NCBI GenBank assembly: GCA_937907035.1 | Contig: CALCTX010000309.1 | Coordinates: 1 to 6,621 of the forward strand | Origin: an uncultured Selenomonadales bacterium | GTDB taxonomy: Bacteria; Bacillota_C; Negativicutes; Selenomonadales; Selenomonadaceae | Length of the DNA: 6,621 nucleotides | Direction: 5' to 3' | The notes under the pieces: generated by a model | Seen by the model: the letters and a program-made list of their open reading frames with translations, nothing else | Told to the model about the DNA's origin: nothing | The model's database searches: none | Made by a program: the position numbers and the translations under genes | Shown here: positions 1 through 6,621 of the stretch, piece by piece | Numbering within the stretch: the stretch's first letter is position 1 | Layout of the letters: each line of letters begins with the position of its first letter

Positions 1-474
1 ATTATCTACGGTCTTTACGGCAGAGACGGTTGGTGGGATTCTGATTCTCATATGATAGGAAGCGATGGCAAACCTACAGAAACATATTATGCGGTAAAAG
101 AAGTTGACAATTATCTTAAACCCTTCCAGCAGGAGTTCGGAAAATATAAATACACTAGTACCTATTTTATAAATACTCTCGGCGCAGCAGGCTTTACAAG
201 AGGAAGGCTAAACTGCGAGATTCTTTCTGAGCGAGGCAATATTACTTCATTTGACAGCTTACTCGTCGGCACATTCACAGGTGAAAACGACAGCAAAGCA
301 TATGTAATTTCAAATATGGAAGAACTCGATAAAGAGCAGAGTGCAAGTTTTACTTTCAAAGTTCCCAAGGGCAAAACCGCAACAGTTTATTATCAAAACC
401 AGATAATAGAATATAACAGTAATTTCAAAATATCTTTAGCATCGGGTGAAGGTGCTTACATTACAGTTAAATAA
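1..474 (+). CDS. C-terminal part of a probable glycoside hydrolase (5' end outside window)
   Basis: The reading frame is open from base 1 to the TAA at 472-474, giving the last 157 residues of a longer protein. The true start lies upstream of the window, and the internal ATG at 52 is not a credible start because the frame continues through it. The first ~45 residues (GLYGRDGWWDSDSHMI, then DGKPTETYYAVKEVDNYL) resemble the end of a TIM-barrel glycosidase, where a line such as 'D-G-x-P-T-x-x-Y-Y-A-V-K-E-V' precedes the final helix. The remainder is rich in beta strands and ends in L-A-S-G-E-G-A-Y-I-T-V-K, a close typical of the beta-sandwich that finishes many beta-galactosidase-like enzymes. 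No catalytic acid can be assigned in this fragment, so family, substrate and localisation are unknown. It is convergent with the amino-acid genes and probably unrelated to them. The glycosidase call is an inference from overall pattern. Confidence 0.55.
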   Translation: MIYGLYGRDGWWDSDSHMIGSDGKPTETYYAVKEVDNYLKPFQQEFGKYKYTSTYFINTLGAAGFTRGRLNCEILSERGNITSFDSLLVGTFTGENDSKAYVISNMEELDKEQSASFTFKVPKGKTATVYYQNQIIEYNSNFKISLASGEGAYITVK

Positions 475-479
475 AGTTT

Positions 480-507
480 TAACGGAGGCCTTAATCGGTC
501 TCCGTTA
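480..507. terminator. Inverted repeat between convergent genes, probable intrinsic terminator
   Basis: The arms TAACGGAGGCC (480-490) and GGTCTCCGTTA (497-507) pair over 11 positions, with one G-U pair, around a six-base loop, TTAATC. On the plus strand the stem is followed by TTTTGT, so it fits a rho-independent terminator for the gene ending at 474. On the minus strand the run after the stem is only moderately T-rich (AAACTTTATTTA), so termination from that side is plausible but weaker. The TAA stop codon of the minus-strand gene (505-507) lies inside the stem, so one hairpin may serve both converging transcripts. Confidence 0.75.
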
Positions 508-1653
508 TTTTGTCATCTGAGCCAGTGCAGACGGCGTGTTACCAACAATTATGCTTTCTGCAATACAGACATTACTTTCGCTTTTGTACTTTTCTATTTT
601 TCTTCCGAAAATGACATAAACATCAACAGAAATGTTAAGCATTATCTGATGTCTTGTCTGATTCACTCCTGTGCTGTCAAATACATTTTGAAATTTTGTT
701 GAAGCAGAGCCTGTCATAGTAACATAAAATGTTAATTTCGGACCAAGTCCCGAAACAATTTCATCACCGAAAATGGAGCTTACAGGAATGCTGACGGGAA
801 TACTTTTCATTTCAGAAATTCTTTTGTCAACGTTTCTGTTTACTGCGTTAGAGACGGTATTCAGCCTTGCTGTATCGGTGCCTATCGATTTAACATTTCC
901 GTTTTCATCATATTTAATAAATCCATCGGCGTCCTTTCGGGTAACGGGAATCAAATCATCACCGAATTTATATGTTATTCCGCAATCATCAAACTGCTTA
1001 ATCTTTTCATATATCGAAACTGTCTCCATCATGGAGTCATCAAGATTCAGATTTTCATAGCAGCCCTCTTCCTTCAGATTAAGCACAGGAATCAAACTGT
1101 CAAAAAATAGATAAATCTTTTCTTTTGCAATAACTGGGCGCAAAATATCTTCTCTCTGATTCAAAAGATACAAGCCCTCGGGACCATCAACAATCTTTAC
1201 CTGTCTTTCACTGTCAGGGATCTCTTTTTCCCAAATCGGAAGAGCGTCCACCAAAATATCAAGTTGTTCACTGTTATAGCAAATTAACGGCTTAATTAAG
1301 GTTTGCTGATTCGACGGAAGTAAATTCAACCCCCAAAGCAATGAGTTTTGAGAAAAATAGAAATCATACAGCGGAGTCAAAAAATCGTATGACAAATTAA
1401 CATCTGCCGCAGACAGACTATAGGACTTACCATCCTTGTCAAGGATAGTAAGCCCTTCATAATAAATCAAATCCGAAATAAGCTCTTCATTTATTTCTTC
1501 TATTGTCTTTCCGGTACAGTCCTTGCCGTTAATTACGGTTCCGTAAGAAAAAGTTTCCCCGTAATGATATGCAATATATACATATCCTGCTACAGCGATG
1601 GCCAAAACAACAATAACCGAAACAAATAAACCTTTAAAAAATCTTTTAATCAT
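505..1653 (-). CDS. Membrane-anchored chimera: L,D-transpeptidase-type stalk fused to a YunB-like sporulation domain
   Basis: This is a 382-residue protein. Residues 1-5 are basic and about 8-29 form one transmembrane segment, with the rest predicted outside the membrane. Residues ~35-58 ([19 protein letters not shown]) match the opening of the peptidoglycan-binding domain (PG_binding_4) found before the catalytic domain of Gram-positive L,D-transpeptidases. The segments at ~100-110, 124-136 and 160-250 also follow that stalk. From ~249 the sequence changes to the conserved part of YunB, a sigma-E-controlled sporulation protein of Bacillus subtilis: I-P-V-S-I-P at 285-290, L-G-P-K-L at 303-307, G-V-N-Q-T-R-H-Q-I at 329-337 and [10 protein letters not shown] at 365-374. 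The YkuD transpeptidase domain, with its S-x-G-C-x-R catalytic motif, is absent. The start overlaps the end of ilvB by 8 bases (ATGATTAA), with AGGA four bases upstream of ATG. Inference: an envelope protein in spore formation. A recombination product or assembly join is not excluded. Confidence 0.75.
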   Translation of the reverse strand: MIKRFFKGLFVSVIVVLAIAVAGYVYIAYHYGETFSYGTVINGKDCTGKTIEEINEELISDLIYYEGLTILDKDGKSYSLSAADVNLSYDFLTPLYDFYFSQNSLLWGLNLLPSNQQTLIKPLICYNSEQLDILVDALPIWEKEIPDSERQVKIVDGPEGLYLLNQREDILRPVIAKEKIYLFFDSLIPVLNLKEEGCYENLNLDDSMMETVSIYEKIKQFDDCGITYKFGDDLIPVTRKDADGFIKYDENGNVKSIGTDTARLNTVSNAVNRNVDKRISEMKSIPVSIPVSSIFGDEIVSGLGPKLTFYVTMTGSASTKFQNVFDSTGVNQTRHQIMLNISVDVYVIFGRKIEKYKSESNVCIAESIIVGNTPSALAQMTK

Positions 1654-3337
1654 TCTTTCCTGCTAAATCATTTGCATCAAAGGCTTCTTTAATAGGGGCC
1701 CCGGGAGAAACCATGGGGAATACCTTATCGTCTTCGGGAATAATACACTCAATTACAACAGGCCCCTTTGCTTTAAGTGCTTTCTTAATAGCATCGGTAA
1801 CTTCTTCCTTGGTAGTTGCTCGATAAGCCGTACAACCAAGTCCTTCTGCAGTCTTTACGAAATCTACCCTGTCATTAAGAACAGTCTGAGAATATCTCTT
1901 TCCGTAAAAAAGAGTCTGCCACTGCCTTACCATTCCGAGAACATGGTTATTGATAACTATTTCAATAATCGGAATATTATACCTTGAAGCTGTAGCCAGT
2001 TCATTCAAATTCATTCTGAAGCAACCGTCTCCGGCAATGTTGACACAAATCTTATCCGGGCATCCTACTTTGGCACCTATTACTGCGCCAAGTCCGTATC
2101 CCATTGTTCCCAGACCGCCTGAAGAAAGAAAAGTCCTGGGATTAGTGTATTTATAATACTGAGCGGCCCACATCTGATGCTGACCTACATCAGTTGTAAC
2201 AATAGCTTTACCCTTTGTTAATTCATCAAGTTTTTCAATAACATAAGGGCACGAAAGCCTGGTGTCATCGTAGCTTAACGGATATTGAGCAGACAATTCC
2301 CTGATATGCCTGATCCATGCATTATGTTTCTGAGGTTTAACAAGACCGTTGATTTTGCCGAGAACTTCTTTAAGGTCACCGACAACAGCCTTATTTGCTT
2401 TGATATTTTTATCAATCTCAGCTGCATCAATATCAATATGAAGAACCTTTGCTCCGGTTGCAAATGTTGAAGCATTTCCGATTACTCTGTCGGAAAATCT
2501 TGCACCGAGGGCAATAAGTAAATCGCATTCACTGACTCCAAGATTTGATGTCTTGGTTCCATGCATACCGATCATTCCGGTATAGTGGTCGGAATATCCG
2601 TCCATTACGCCCTTACCCATAAGTGTGTCGCAAACCGGTGCATCAATAAGTTCGGAAAGCTTTCTGACTTCGGCAGAAGCACCAGAAATAACCGCACCGC
2701 CTCCTACATAAATATAGGGTTTCTTGGCGCTTTCAAGCATCTTAACCGCAGCGGTAATATCCTCATGTGTATAACTGCATTTGGGGAATAATTTTTCGGG
2801 CTTTGCTTTAATATATTCGCACTTTGCTGCTGTAACATCCTTGGTAATATCAACAAGTACAGGGCCGGGACGACCGTCCTTTGCTATTTTAAAAGCTCTT
2901 CTTATTGTATCAGCAAGAACATTTATATCCTTTACAATAACACTGTGCTTTGTAATAGGCATTGTAATACCGGCAATATCAACCTCCTGGAAGGTATCTT
3001 TTCCAAGCCAGGGAAGGGTTACATTACAGGTAATGGCAACCATGGGAACCGAATCCATATAAGCAGTTGCAATTCCGGTAACAAGATTTGTGGCACCGGG
3101 GCCGGATGTTGCAAGGCAAACTCCTGTTTTTCCCGTAGCTCTTGCATATCCGTCCGCAGCATGGGCCGCGCCCTGTTCATGACTTGTAAGCACGTGACGA
3201 ATCGTATTTTCGGGATTTTTTTCGTTGTACTGATACAATGCATCATATACATTCAAAATCGTTCCGCCGGGATAACCGAAAACCGTATCAACACCTTGTT
3301 CTACCAGACATTCAACAACCGCCTGCGCGCCTTTCAT
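1646..3337 (-). CDS. ilvB: Acetolactate synthase large (catalytic) subunit
   Basis: This thiamine-diphosphate enzyme condenses two pyruvates to 2-acetolactate, or pyruvate with 2-oxobutyrate, which is the first shared step of branched-chain amino acid synthesis in the cytoplasm. It has 563 residues, normal for the family. The N-terminal domain shows G-Y-P-G-G-T (21-26), the catalytic Glu54 in T-S-H-E-Q-G and the A-T-S-G-P-G-A-T-N loop (76-84). D-T-F-Q-E-V-D (114-120) follows. The C-terminal cofactor motif runs from G-D-G (436-438) to N-N (463-464), then L-G-M-V-R-Q-W-Q (467-474) and the closing P-M-V-S-P-G-A (541-547). The length and the R-Q-W-Q segment favour the biosynthetic enzyme over catabolic AlsS, but that distinction is not certain by eye. 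AGGAGG sits six bases before ATG. leuB ends 27 bases upstream. The usual partner gene ilvN does not follow. Its GC content is lower than that of the leu genes before it. Confidence 0.95.
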   Translation of the reverse strand: MKGAQAVVECLVEQGVDTVFGYPGGTILNVYDALYQYNEKNPENTIRHVLTSHEQGAAHAADGYARATGKTGVCLATSGPGATNLVTGIATAYMDSVPMVAITCNVTLPWLGKDTFQEVDIAGITMPITKHSVIVKDINVLADTIRRAFKIAKDGRPGPVLVDITKDVTAAKCEYIKAKPEKLFPKCSYTHEDITAAVKMLESAKKPYIYVGGGAVISGASAEVRKLSELIDAPVCDTLMGKGVMDGYSDHYTGMIGMHGTKTSNLGVSECDLLIALGARFSDRVIGNASTFATGAKVLHIDIDAAEIDKNIKANKAVVGDLKEVLGKINGLVKPQKHNAWIRHIRELSAQYPLSYDDTRLSCPYVIEKLDELTKGKAIVTTDVGQHQMWAAQYYKYTNPRTFLSSGGLGTMGYGLGAVIGAKVGCPDKICVNIAGDGCFRMNLNELATASRYNIPIIEIVINNHVLGMVRQWQTLFYGKRYSQTVLNDRVDFVKTAEGLGCTAYRATTKEEVTDAIKKALKAKGPVVIECIIPEDDKVFPMVSPGAPIKEAFDANDLAGKND

Positions 3338-3343
3338 AACGCT

Positions 3344-3349
3344 CCTCCT
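3344..3349 (-). promoter_or_regulatory. Ribosome binding site of ilvB
   Basis: A perfect AGGAGG lies in the leuB-ilvB gap with six bases (AGCGTT) before the ATG at 3337. It fixes the ilvB start. The 27-base gap shows no hairpin or promoter, so ilvB is probably read through from leuB. Confidence 0.85.
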
Positions 3350-3364
3350 AATCTAAAGAAACTA

Positions 3365-4429
3365 TCAGATATTGTCCAAAATAGCTTCTGTCATACCAAC
3401 TGTGCCAACCTTTTTGAAGCCTTCCTTCCAAAGTTCCCCGGTACGGCAAACAGTCAACGCCTTGTCACAAGCATCCTCAATCGCCTTAGCCGCTGCCTCT
3501 TCCTGCAAAGAATAACGCAAAAGCATCGCAGCAGAAAGCACTGTACCGATTGGGTTGGCAATACCCTGACCGGCAATATCCGGCGCCGAACCATGAATCG
3601 GCTCAAACAAGCTGGTACATTCGCCAATGCTGGCACTCGGCAACATTCCGATTGAACCGCTGATCACTGCCGCCTCATCACTTAAGATATCGCCAAAAAG
3701 GTTGCCAGTCAAAATAACATCAAACTGAGTCGGATTTACCGCTAACTGCATCGCGCAATTATCGACATACATATTGCTAAGTTCAATATCCTTATAATTC
3801 TCCGCCAGTTTGGCAACCGTCCGCCGCCAAAGCCGGGATGTTGCCAAAACATTTGACTTGTCAACAGAAGTTACTTTGCCACGGCGCAATTTAGCTGTCT
3901 CAAAGGCCAGCTTTCCAATACGTTCAACCTCCGGAACCGAATAATTCTCCAAGTCCCAAGCGCGCTCTGCTCCGTCCTTCATTTCCGACTCGCACTTTTC
4001 GCCGAAATAAATACCGCCGATAAGCTCGCGCACGATAACAAGGTCAACCCCCTTAACCCGTTCGGTTTTTAATGGCGAATATTCAACTAAAGCATCAGAA
4101 ACCTTGACCGGGCGCAAATTAGCATAAAGGCCCAACGCCTTGCGAAGGCCGAGAATAGCTTTCTCCGGACGAAGCTCCGGTTTGAGGCTGTCCCACTTGT
4201 CGCCACCGACAGCACCGAACAAAACACCATCAGAAGCTTTTGCCGCTGTTACTGTCTCTTCCGGAAGCGGTACACCATACTTATCATACGCCGTTCCGCC
4301 GGCATCATGGAACTCATACTCCATCCCGATATTGAATTTCTGATCAACTTTTTTCAAAACTTCCACTGCGGATTCGGTTATTTCCTTACCGATCCCGTCA
4401 CCGGGAATTACTACAATTTTCTTTGCCAT
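3365..4429 (-). CDS. leuB: 3-isopropylmalate dehydrogenase
   Basis: LeuB oxidises and decarboxylates (2R,3S)-3-isopropylmalate with NAD+ and Mg2+/Mn2+ to 2-oxoisocaproate, the last leucine-specific step before transamination. The protein is 354 residues, the standard length. Visible signatures are I-P-G-D-G-I-G at the N-terminus (8-14), substrate-binding arginines in L-R-K (Arg96), L-R-P (Arg106) and V-R-E-L (Arg134), the catalytic Tyr141 in G-G-I-Y-F-G-E, and Lys191 in V-D-K-S-N-V. The metal-binding aspartates are 223 (Y-V-D-N-C-A), 247 and 251 (N-L-F-G-D-I-L-S-D-E). The NAD loop is H-G-S-A-P-D-I-A-G (279-287). The R-E-L-I-G-G segment has Ile where many homologues have Thr. The gene starts two bases after the leuD stop, and its purine-rich AGGGAG site lies inside the leuD end, so translational coupling is likely. 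GC content is about 50%. Confidence 0.97.
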   Translation of the reverse strand: MAKKIVVIPGDGIGKEITESAVEVLKKVDQKFNIGMEYEFHDAGGTAYDKYGVPLPEETVTAAKASDGVLFGAVGGDKWDSLKPELRPEKAILGLRKALGLYANLRPVKVSDALVEYSPLKTERVKGVDLVIVRELIGGIYFGEKCESEMKDGAERAWDLENYSVPEVERIGKLAFETAKLRRGKVTSVDKSNVLATSRLWRRTVAKLAENYKDIELSNMYVDNCAMQLAVNPTQFDVILTGNLFGDILSDEAAVISGSIGMLPSASIGECTSLFEPIHGSAPDIAGQGIANPIGTVLSAAMLLRYSLQEEAAAKAIEDACDKALTVCRTGELWKEGFKKVGTVGMTEAILDNI

Positions 4430-4431
4430 AC

Positions 4432-4914
4432 TTATTTTCTCCCTTTGGTATATTCGATAAGACCGCCAGCCTTTGCTATTTCCTGAACAAACGGCGGCAT
4501 TGGCTGTGCTTTGAATTCATCACCGGTCGTCAAATTCTTGATAACACCGGTTTCCGTATCAACTTCCAGCTCATCATCAGCCTTGATCTTTTCCACAGCA
4601 TCGCCGATCTCCAACAATGGCAAACCAATGTTTATACCGTTTCTGTAAAAAATTCTGGCAAAACTTGCCGCGATAACTACCGGCACCCCGGAAGCTTTGA
4701 TCGCGATTGGAGCATGTTCCCGGGACGAACCGCAACCAAAATTCTTCCCTCCGACCATGATATCGCCTTTTTGCACTTTCTTGGCAAAAGTCTCATCAAT
4801 ATCTACCATGCAATGCAAAGCCAGTTCCGCCGGATCAAAGGAATTGAGATAACGTGCCGGAATAATTACATCTGTATCAATATTATCGCCGTAGCGCCAA
4901 ACCTTTCCTTTCAT
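4432..4914 (-). CDS. leuD: 3-isopropylmalate dehydratase small subunit
   Basis: LeuD is the swivel-domain partner of LeuC; together they isomerise 2-isopropylmalate to 3-isopropylmalate in the cytoplasm. The protein is about 160 residues, the short form usual in Clostridia and archaea. It shows [16 protein letters not shown] near the N-terminus, then [14 protein letters not shown], the substrate-recognition loop, and S-F-A-R-I-F-Y-R-N with G-L-P-L-L-E. Two starts are possible. GTG at 4920 overlaps the leuC stop as GTGA and lies only four bases from AGGAGG, while ATG at 4914 lies ten bases from it. I prefer the ATG because the family normally begins M-K-G-K-V-W-x-Y-G-D, and the GTG form adds only two residues. 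In either case leuC and leuD are translationally coupled. Confidence 0.96.
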   Translation of the reverse strand: MKGKVWRYGDNIDTDVIIPARYLNSFDPAELALHCMVDIDETFAKKVQKGDIMVGGKNFGCGSSREHAPIAIKASGVPVVIAASFARIFYRNGINIGLPLLEIGDAVEKIKADDELEVDTETGVIKNLTTGDEFKAQPMPPFVQEIAKAGGLIEYTKGRK

Positions 4915-4916
4915 AG

Positions 4917-6176
4917 TCACTCAACCTCCTCTGGTACAGCAATTTTACCTAATATCGCACTGGCTGCCGCAACATGCGGACCGGCAAGATATACTTCACT
5001 GTCAACATGACCCATACGGCCACGGAAATTACGGTTCGTTGTCGAAACGCAACGCTCACCGGCCGTCAGGATTCCCATATGTCCGCCCATGCAAGGTCCG
5101 CAAGTCGGTGTGGATACTGCTGCCCCGCACTCGATAAATGTCTTGATATATCCTTTTTCCATCGCATCAAGATATACCTGCTGACTGCCAGGAATAACAA
5201 TACACCGGACATCAGGATGTACCTGATGTCCCTTCATTATATCAGCAGCAATCGCTAAATCCTCAAGCCGCCCGTTAGTGCACGAACCGATAACTACCTG
5301 CTGGATCTTTATCTCGCCGATATCACATACGCGCTTGGTATTTCCCGGCAAATGCGGGAATGCTACAACCGGCTTAAGTTCCGACAGATTTATCTCTACT
5401 GTACGATCATATTTTGCATCAGCATCAGGAGCAACTACTTCATATTCGCCCTTTACCCGGCCCTCAACATACTCTTTTGTCTTGGCATCGAACGGGAAGA
5501 TTCCGTTTTTACCGCCAGCCTCGATCGCCATATTAGCGATTGTAAAGCGATCCGTCATCGAAAGCTCTGCTACACCTTCACCGGCAAATTCCAATGCCTG
5601 ATAAAGCGCACCGTCAACCCCGATCATGCCAATAAGCGTTAAAATAACATCCTTGCCATTGATATTTTTCGGCTTCTTGCCGGTAAGCAAAACCTTTATC
5701 GTCTTCGGTACCTTAAACCAGGTATCACCGGTCGCCATAGCTGCAGCCAAATCGGTCTGCCCGACACCGGTAGCAAAACAGTTAACCGCACCATAAGTAC
5801 AAGTATGCGAATCAGCACCTATACAGAGCATTCCCGGACCGACAATACCTTTTTCCGGCAATATTACGTGCTCAATGCCAACCCGGCCAATCTCAAAATA
5901 ATTTTCTATCTGATTTTCCTTGGCAAAATCACGAACAATCTTCGTCATTGCCGCCGTCTTCATATCTTTATTCGGCGTAAAATGATCAGGAACCAAAGCG
6001 ATTTTCTTTCTGTCACAAATCGGACAGCCAATCTTTTTAAATTCCGTAATCGCCGGTGGTGCTGTAATATCATTGGCCAAAATCATATCCAGTTTGCAAG
6101 TGATAAGCTGACCAGGCTCAACGAAGTCAAGACCGGCATGCTTTGCCAATATTTTTTCGGTCATATTCATTCCCAT
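4917..6176 (-). CDS. leuC: 3-isopropylmalate dehydratase large subunit
   Basis: LeuC is the aconitase-family [4Fe-4S] subunit of isopropylmalate isomerase and works as a heterodimer with LeuD. It has 419 residues, the length of the compact homoaconitase/LeuC branch rather than the ~470-residue proteobacterial form. The N-terminus is [11 protein letters not shown], followed by V-P-D-H-F-T-P-N-K (62-70), [11 protein letters not shown] (120-130) and F-A-T-G-V-G-Q-T-D (134-142). The cluster ligands are Cys299 (G-S-C-T-N-G-R), Cys359 and Cys362 ([11 protein letters not shown]). The last region [10 protein letters not shown] (381-390) is also canonical. The start is set by AGGAGG seven bases upstream. 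Met3 and Met5 are alternative in-frame starts but are further from that site. Residues 51-54 form an extra C-P-I-C pair in a loop. Confidence 0.97.
   Translation of the reverse strand: MGMNMTEKILAKHAGLDFVEPGQLITCKLDMILANDITAPPAITEFKKIGCPICDRKKIALVPDHFTPNKDMKTAAMTKIVRDFAKENQIENYFEIGRVGIEHVILPEKGIVGPGMLCIGADSHTCTYGAVNCFATGVGQTDLAAAMATGDTWFKVPKTIKVLLTGKKPKNINGKDVILTLIGMIGVDGALYQALEFAGEGVAELSMTDRFTIANMAIEAGGKNGIFPFDAKTKEYVEGRVKGEYEVVAPDADAKYDRTVEINLSELKPVVAFPHLPGNTKRVCDIGEIKIQQVVIGSCTNGRLEDLAIAADIMKGHQVHPDVRCIVIPGSQQVYLDAMEKGYIKTFIECGAAVSTPTCGPCMGGHMGILTAGERCVSTTNRNFRGRMGHVDSEVYLAGPHVAAASAILGKIAVPEEVE
4925..4930 (-). promoter_or_regulatory. Ribosome binding site of leuD inside the leuC end
   Basis: AGGAGG lies within the last codons of leuC (the Glu-Glu-Val-Glu end). 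Spacing is four bases to the GTG at 4920 and ten to the ATG at 4914. It is the only good site available, and it decides the leuD start between those two codons. Confidence 0.75.
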
Positions 6177-6183
6177 GTAAATG

Positions 6184-6189
6184 CCTCCT
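6184..6189 (-). promoter_or_regulatory. Ribosome binding site of leuC
   Basis: A perfect AGGAGG sits seven bases before the ATG at 6176 and selects that codon over the in-frame ATGs at 6170 and 6164. Confidence 0.85.
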
Positions 6190-6216
6190 CATTTTCCGTT
6201 TTCCAATATTTAGAAA

Positions 6217-6262
6217 AACCGGCTTACACCTCTTTATTATAATAAAGAAACGCAAGCCGATT
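6217..6262 (-). terminator. Long imperfect hairpin between ilvC and leuC, possible terminator or attenuator
   Basis: Read on the minus strand, AATCGGCTT (6262-6254) pairs with AAGCCGGTT (6225-6217) over nine positions, with one G-U. Inside these arms the pairing continues through a wobble-rich six-base section into a perfect 16-base palindrome, CTTTATTATAATAAAG (6247-6232). The stem is followed by T residues (GGTTTTTC), as in a rho-independent terminator. It lies 34 bases after the ilvC stop and 40 bases before the leuC start codon. It could end the ilvC transcript, reduce read-through into leuC, or be a DNA-level operator. No leader peptide rich in Leu codons and no T-box elements are visible in the gap. 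Confidence 0.6.
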
Positions 6263-6265
6263 CAA
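6236..6265 (-). promoter_or_regulatory. Candidate sigma-A-type promoter for leuC-leuD-leuB-ilvB
   Basis: On the minus strand TTGAAT (6265-6260), 18 bases and a perfect TATAAT (6241-6236) form a good vegetative promoter pattern. Predicted transcription would begin near 6229, about 50 bases before leuC. The -10 box is the centre of the 16-base palindrome CTTTATTATAATAAAG, so a repressor binding the palindrome would block the promoter. The region is AT-rich, so chance occurrence of TATAAT is not negligible. The palindrome also carries TATAAT on the plus strand, with no gene there to serve. Confidence 0.45.
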
Positions 6266-6296
6266 GTCATATTAGAAAAATTTCAGTACTGTCAGA

Positions 6297-6621
6297 TCAG
6301 AATTTCAATTCCTTCTCATCTTTGAGCCAGGACATCATATCACGGAGCTTGCCGCCAACTTCTTCAATCTGATGCTCTGCATGAATGCGGCGCAAAGCAA
6401 GGAAGTTAGCCCGGCCGGCAGCACGGTTCTCAACGAGCCAGTTACGTGCGAAAGTACCATCCTGAATCTCAGTCAATGCTTTCTTCATAGCTGCCTTAAC
6501 TTCCGGAGTAGCAATCTTCGGACCAGTTACATAATCACCATATTCAGCAGTATCGCTGACACTGCGGCGCATCTTTGCCATACCGCCCTCATACATGAGG
6601 TCAACAATAAGTTTCATTTCA
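6297..6621 (-). CDS. ilvC: Ketol-acid reductoisomerase, C-terminal fragment (5' end outside window)
   Basis: The enzyme isomerises and reduces acetolactate (or acetohydroxybutyrate) with NADPH and Mg2+ to the dihydroxy acid, the step after IlvB. Only the last 108 or so residues are present. The frame is open to the window edge and continues upstream of the internal ATG at 6617. The codon before it (6620-6618) is Glu, which in class I enzymes is the second metal-binding Glu of the E-x-x-x-E pair before [11 protein letters not shown]. Next come [12 protein letters not shown], with the substrate-contacting Ser, then V-T-G-P, and [16 protein letters not shown] close to the end. This is the short, class I type C-terminal knotted domain. 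The stop is TGA at 6299-6297, followed by a hairpin before leuC. Confidence 0.95.
   Translation of the reverse strand, partial: EMKLIVDLMYEGGMAKMRRSVSDTAEYGDYVTGPKIATPEVKAAMKKALTEIQDGTFARNWLVENRAAGRANFLALRRIHAEHQIEEVGGKLRDMMSWLKDEKELKF

Noticed and set aside
505..1653. Functional L,D-transpeptidase annotation for the chimera
   Set aside because: The stalk is present, but no S-x-G-C-x-R or upstream His motif of the YkuD domain exists anywhere in the 382 residues, so a catalytic transpeptidase name would be wrong.
2945..3655. 236-codon open frame on the plus strand across the ilvB start and leuB end
   Set aside because: It is antisense to two clearly identified genes, has no ribosome binding site or recognisable domain, and its residue content (Cys-, Asn- and Arg-rich, low complexity of family signal) is that of a reverse-strand shadow.
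4423..5010. 195-codon open frame on the plus strand over leuD
   Set aside because: It is fully antisense to leuD and the end of leuC and shows no family motif. leuD accounts for the sequence completely.
5805..6242. 145-codon open frame on the plus strand over the leuC start and the ilvC-leuC gap
   Set aside because: It is antisense to canonical LeuC residues and shows no recognisable domain. The plus-strand TATAAT in the palindrome lies near its end, not before it.
6177..6296. T-box riboswitch or leucine leader peptide before leuC
   Set aside because: The 120-base gap is too short for a T-box and shows no T-box consensus or specifier loop. The only ATG before leuC (in AAAATGAGG) has no binding site and no run of Leu codons.
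1..6621. CRISPR arrays, insertion sequences, tRNA or rRNA genes
   Set aside because: No spaced direct repeats, transposase-like frames, terminal inverted repeats or tRNA-type cloverleaf sequences were seen on either strand.

Overview
The window reads as a chromosomal piece of a low-to-mid GC member of the Bacillota (Firmicutes), most likely an endospore-forming Clostridia-type organism. The basis is strong AGGAGG ribosome binding sites, the two-subunit small-LeuD type of isopropylmalate isomerase, tight overlapping genes, and a C-terminal domain that closely resembles the sporulation protein YunB. No finer taxonomic call is possible by eye.

Layout. Bases 1-474 (+) are the 3' end of a gene cut by the window edge, probably the tail of a secreted or cytoplasmic glycoside hydrolase. 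A compact inverted repeat at 480-507 separates it from everything else, which runs convergently on the minus strand. Read in the direction of transcription, that minus-strand block is: the end of ilvC (6621-6297), a 120-base gap with a long hairpin that also contains a good promoter-like sequence, leuC (6176-4917), leuD (4914-4432), leuB (4429-3365), ilvB (3337-1646), and a 382-residue membrane-anchored protein (1653-505).

How the genes work together. IlvC and IlvB act in the shared valine/isoleucine/leucine route (acetolactate synthesis, then reduction and isomerisation). LeuC with LeuD isomerises isopropylmalate, and LeuB oxidises it towards ketoisocaproate. leuC to ilvB is packed with gaps of at most 27 bases and is very probably one transcript. 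leuA, ilvD and the regulatory subunit gene ilvN are not in the window.

The unusual part is the last gene of the transcript, which overlaps the end of ilvB by 8 bases. Its N-terminal ~250 residues look like the membrane anchor and peptidoglycan-binding stalk of an L,D-transpeptidase. Its C-terminal ~130 residues look like the conserved part of YunB, and no catalytic YkuD domain is present. The switch falls on a short D-E-N-G-N segment that in my recollection both families carry. It is either a real domain fusion, an in-frame recombination product, or an assembly join. A second point is a visible base-composition step between leuB (about 50% GC by rough row counts) and ilvB (about 41%), which suggests that the operon was put together from parts of different history.
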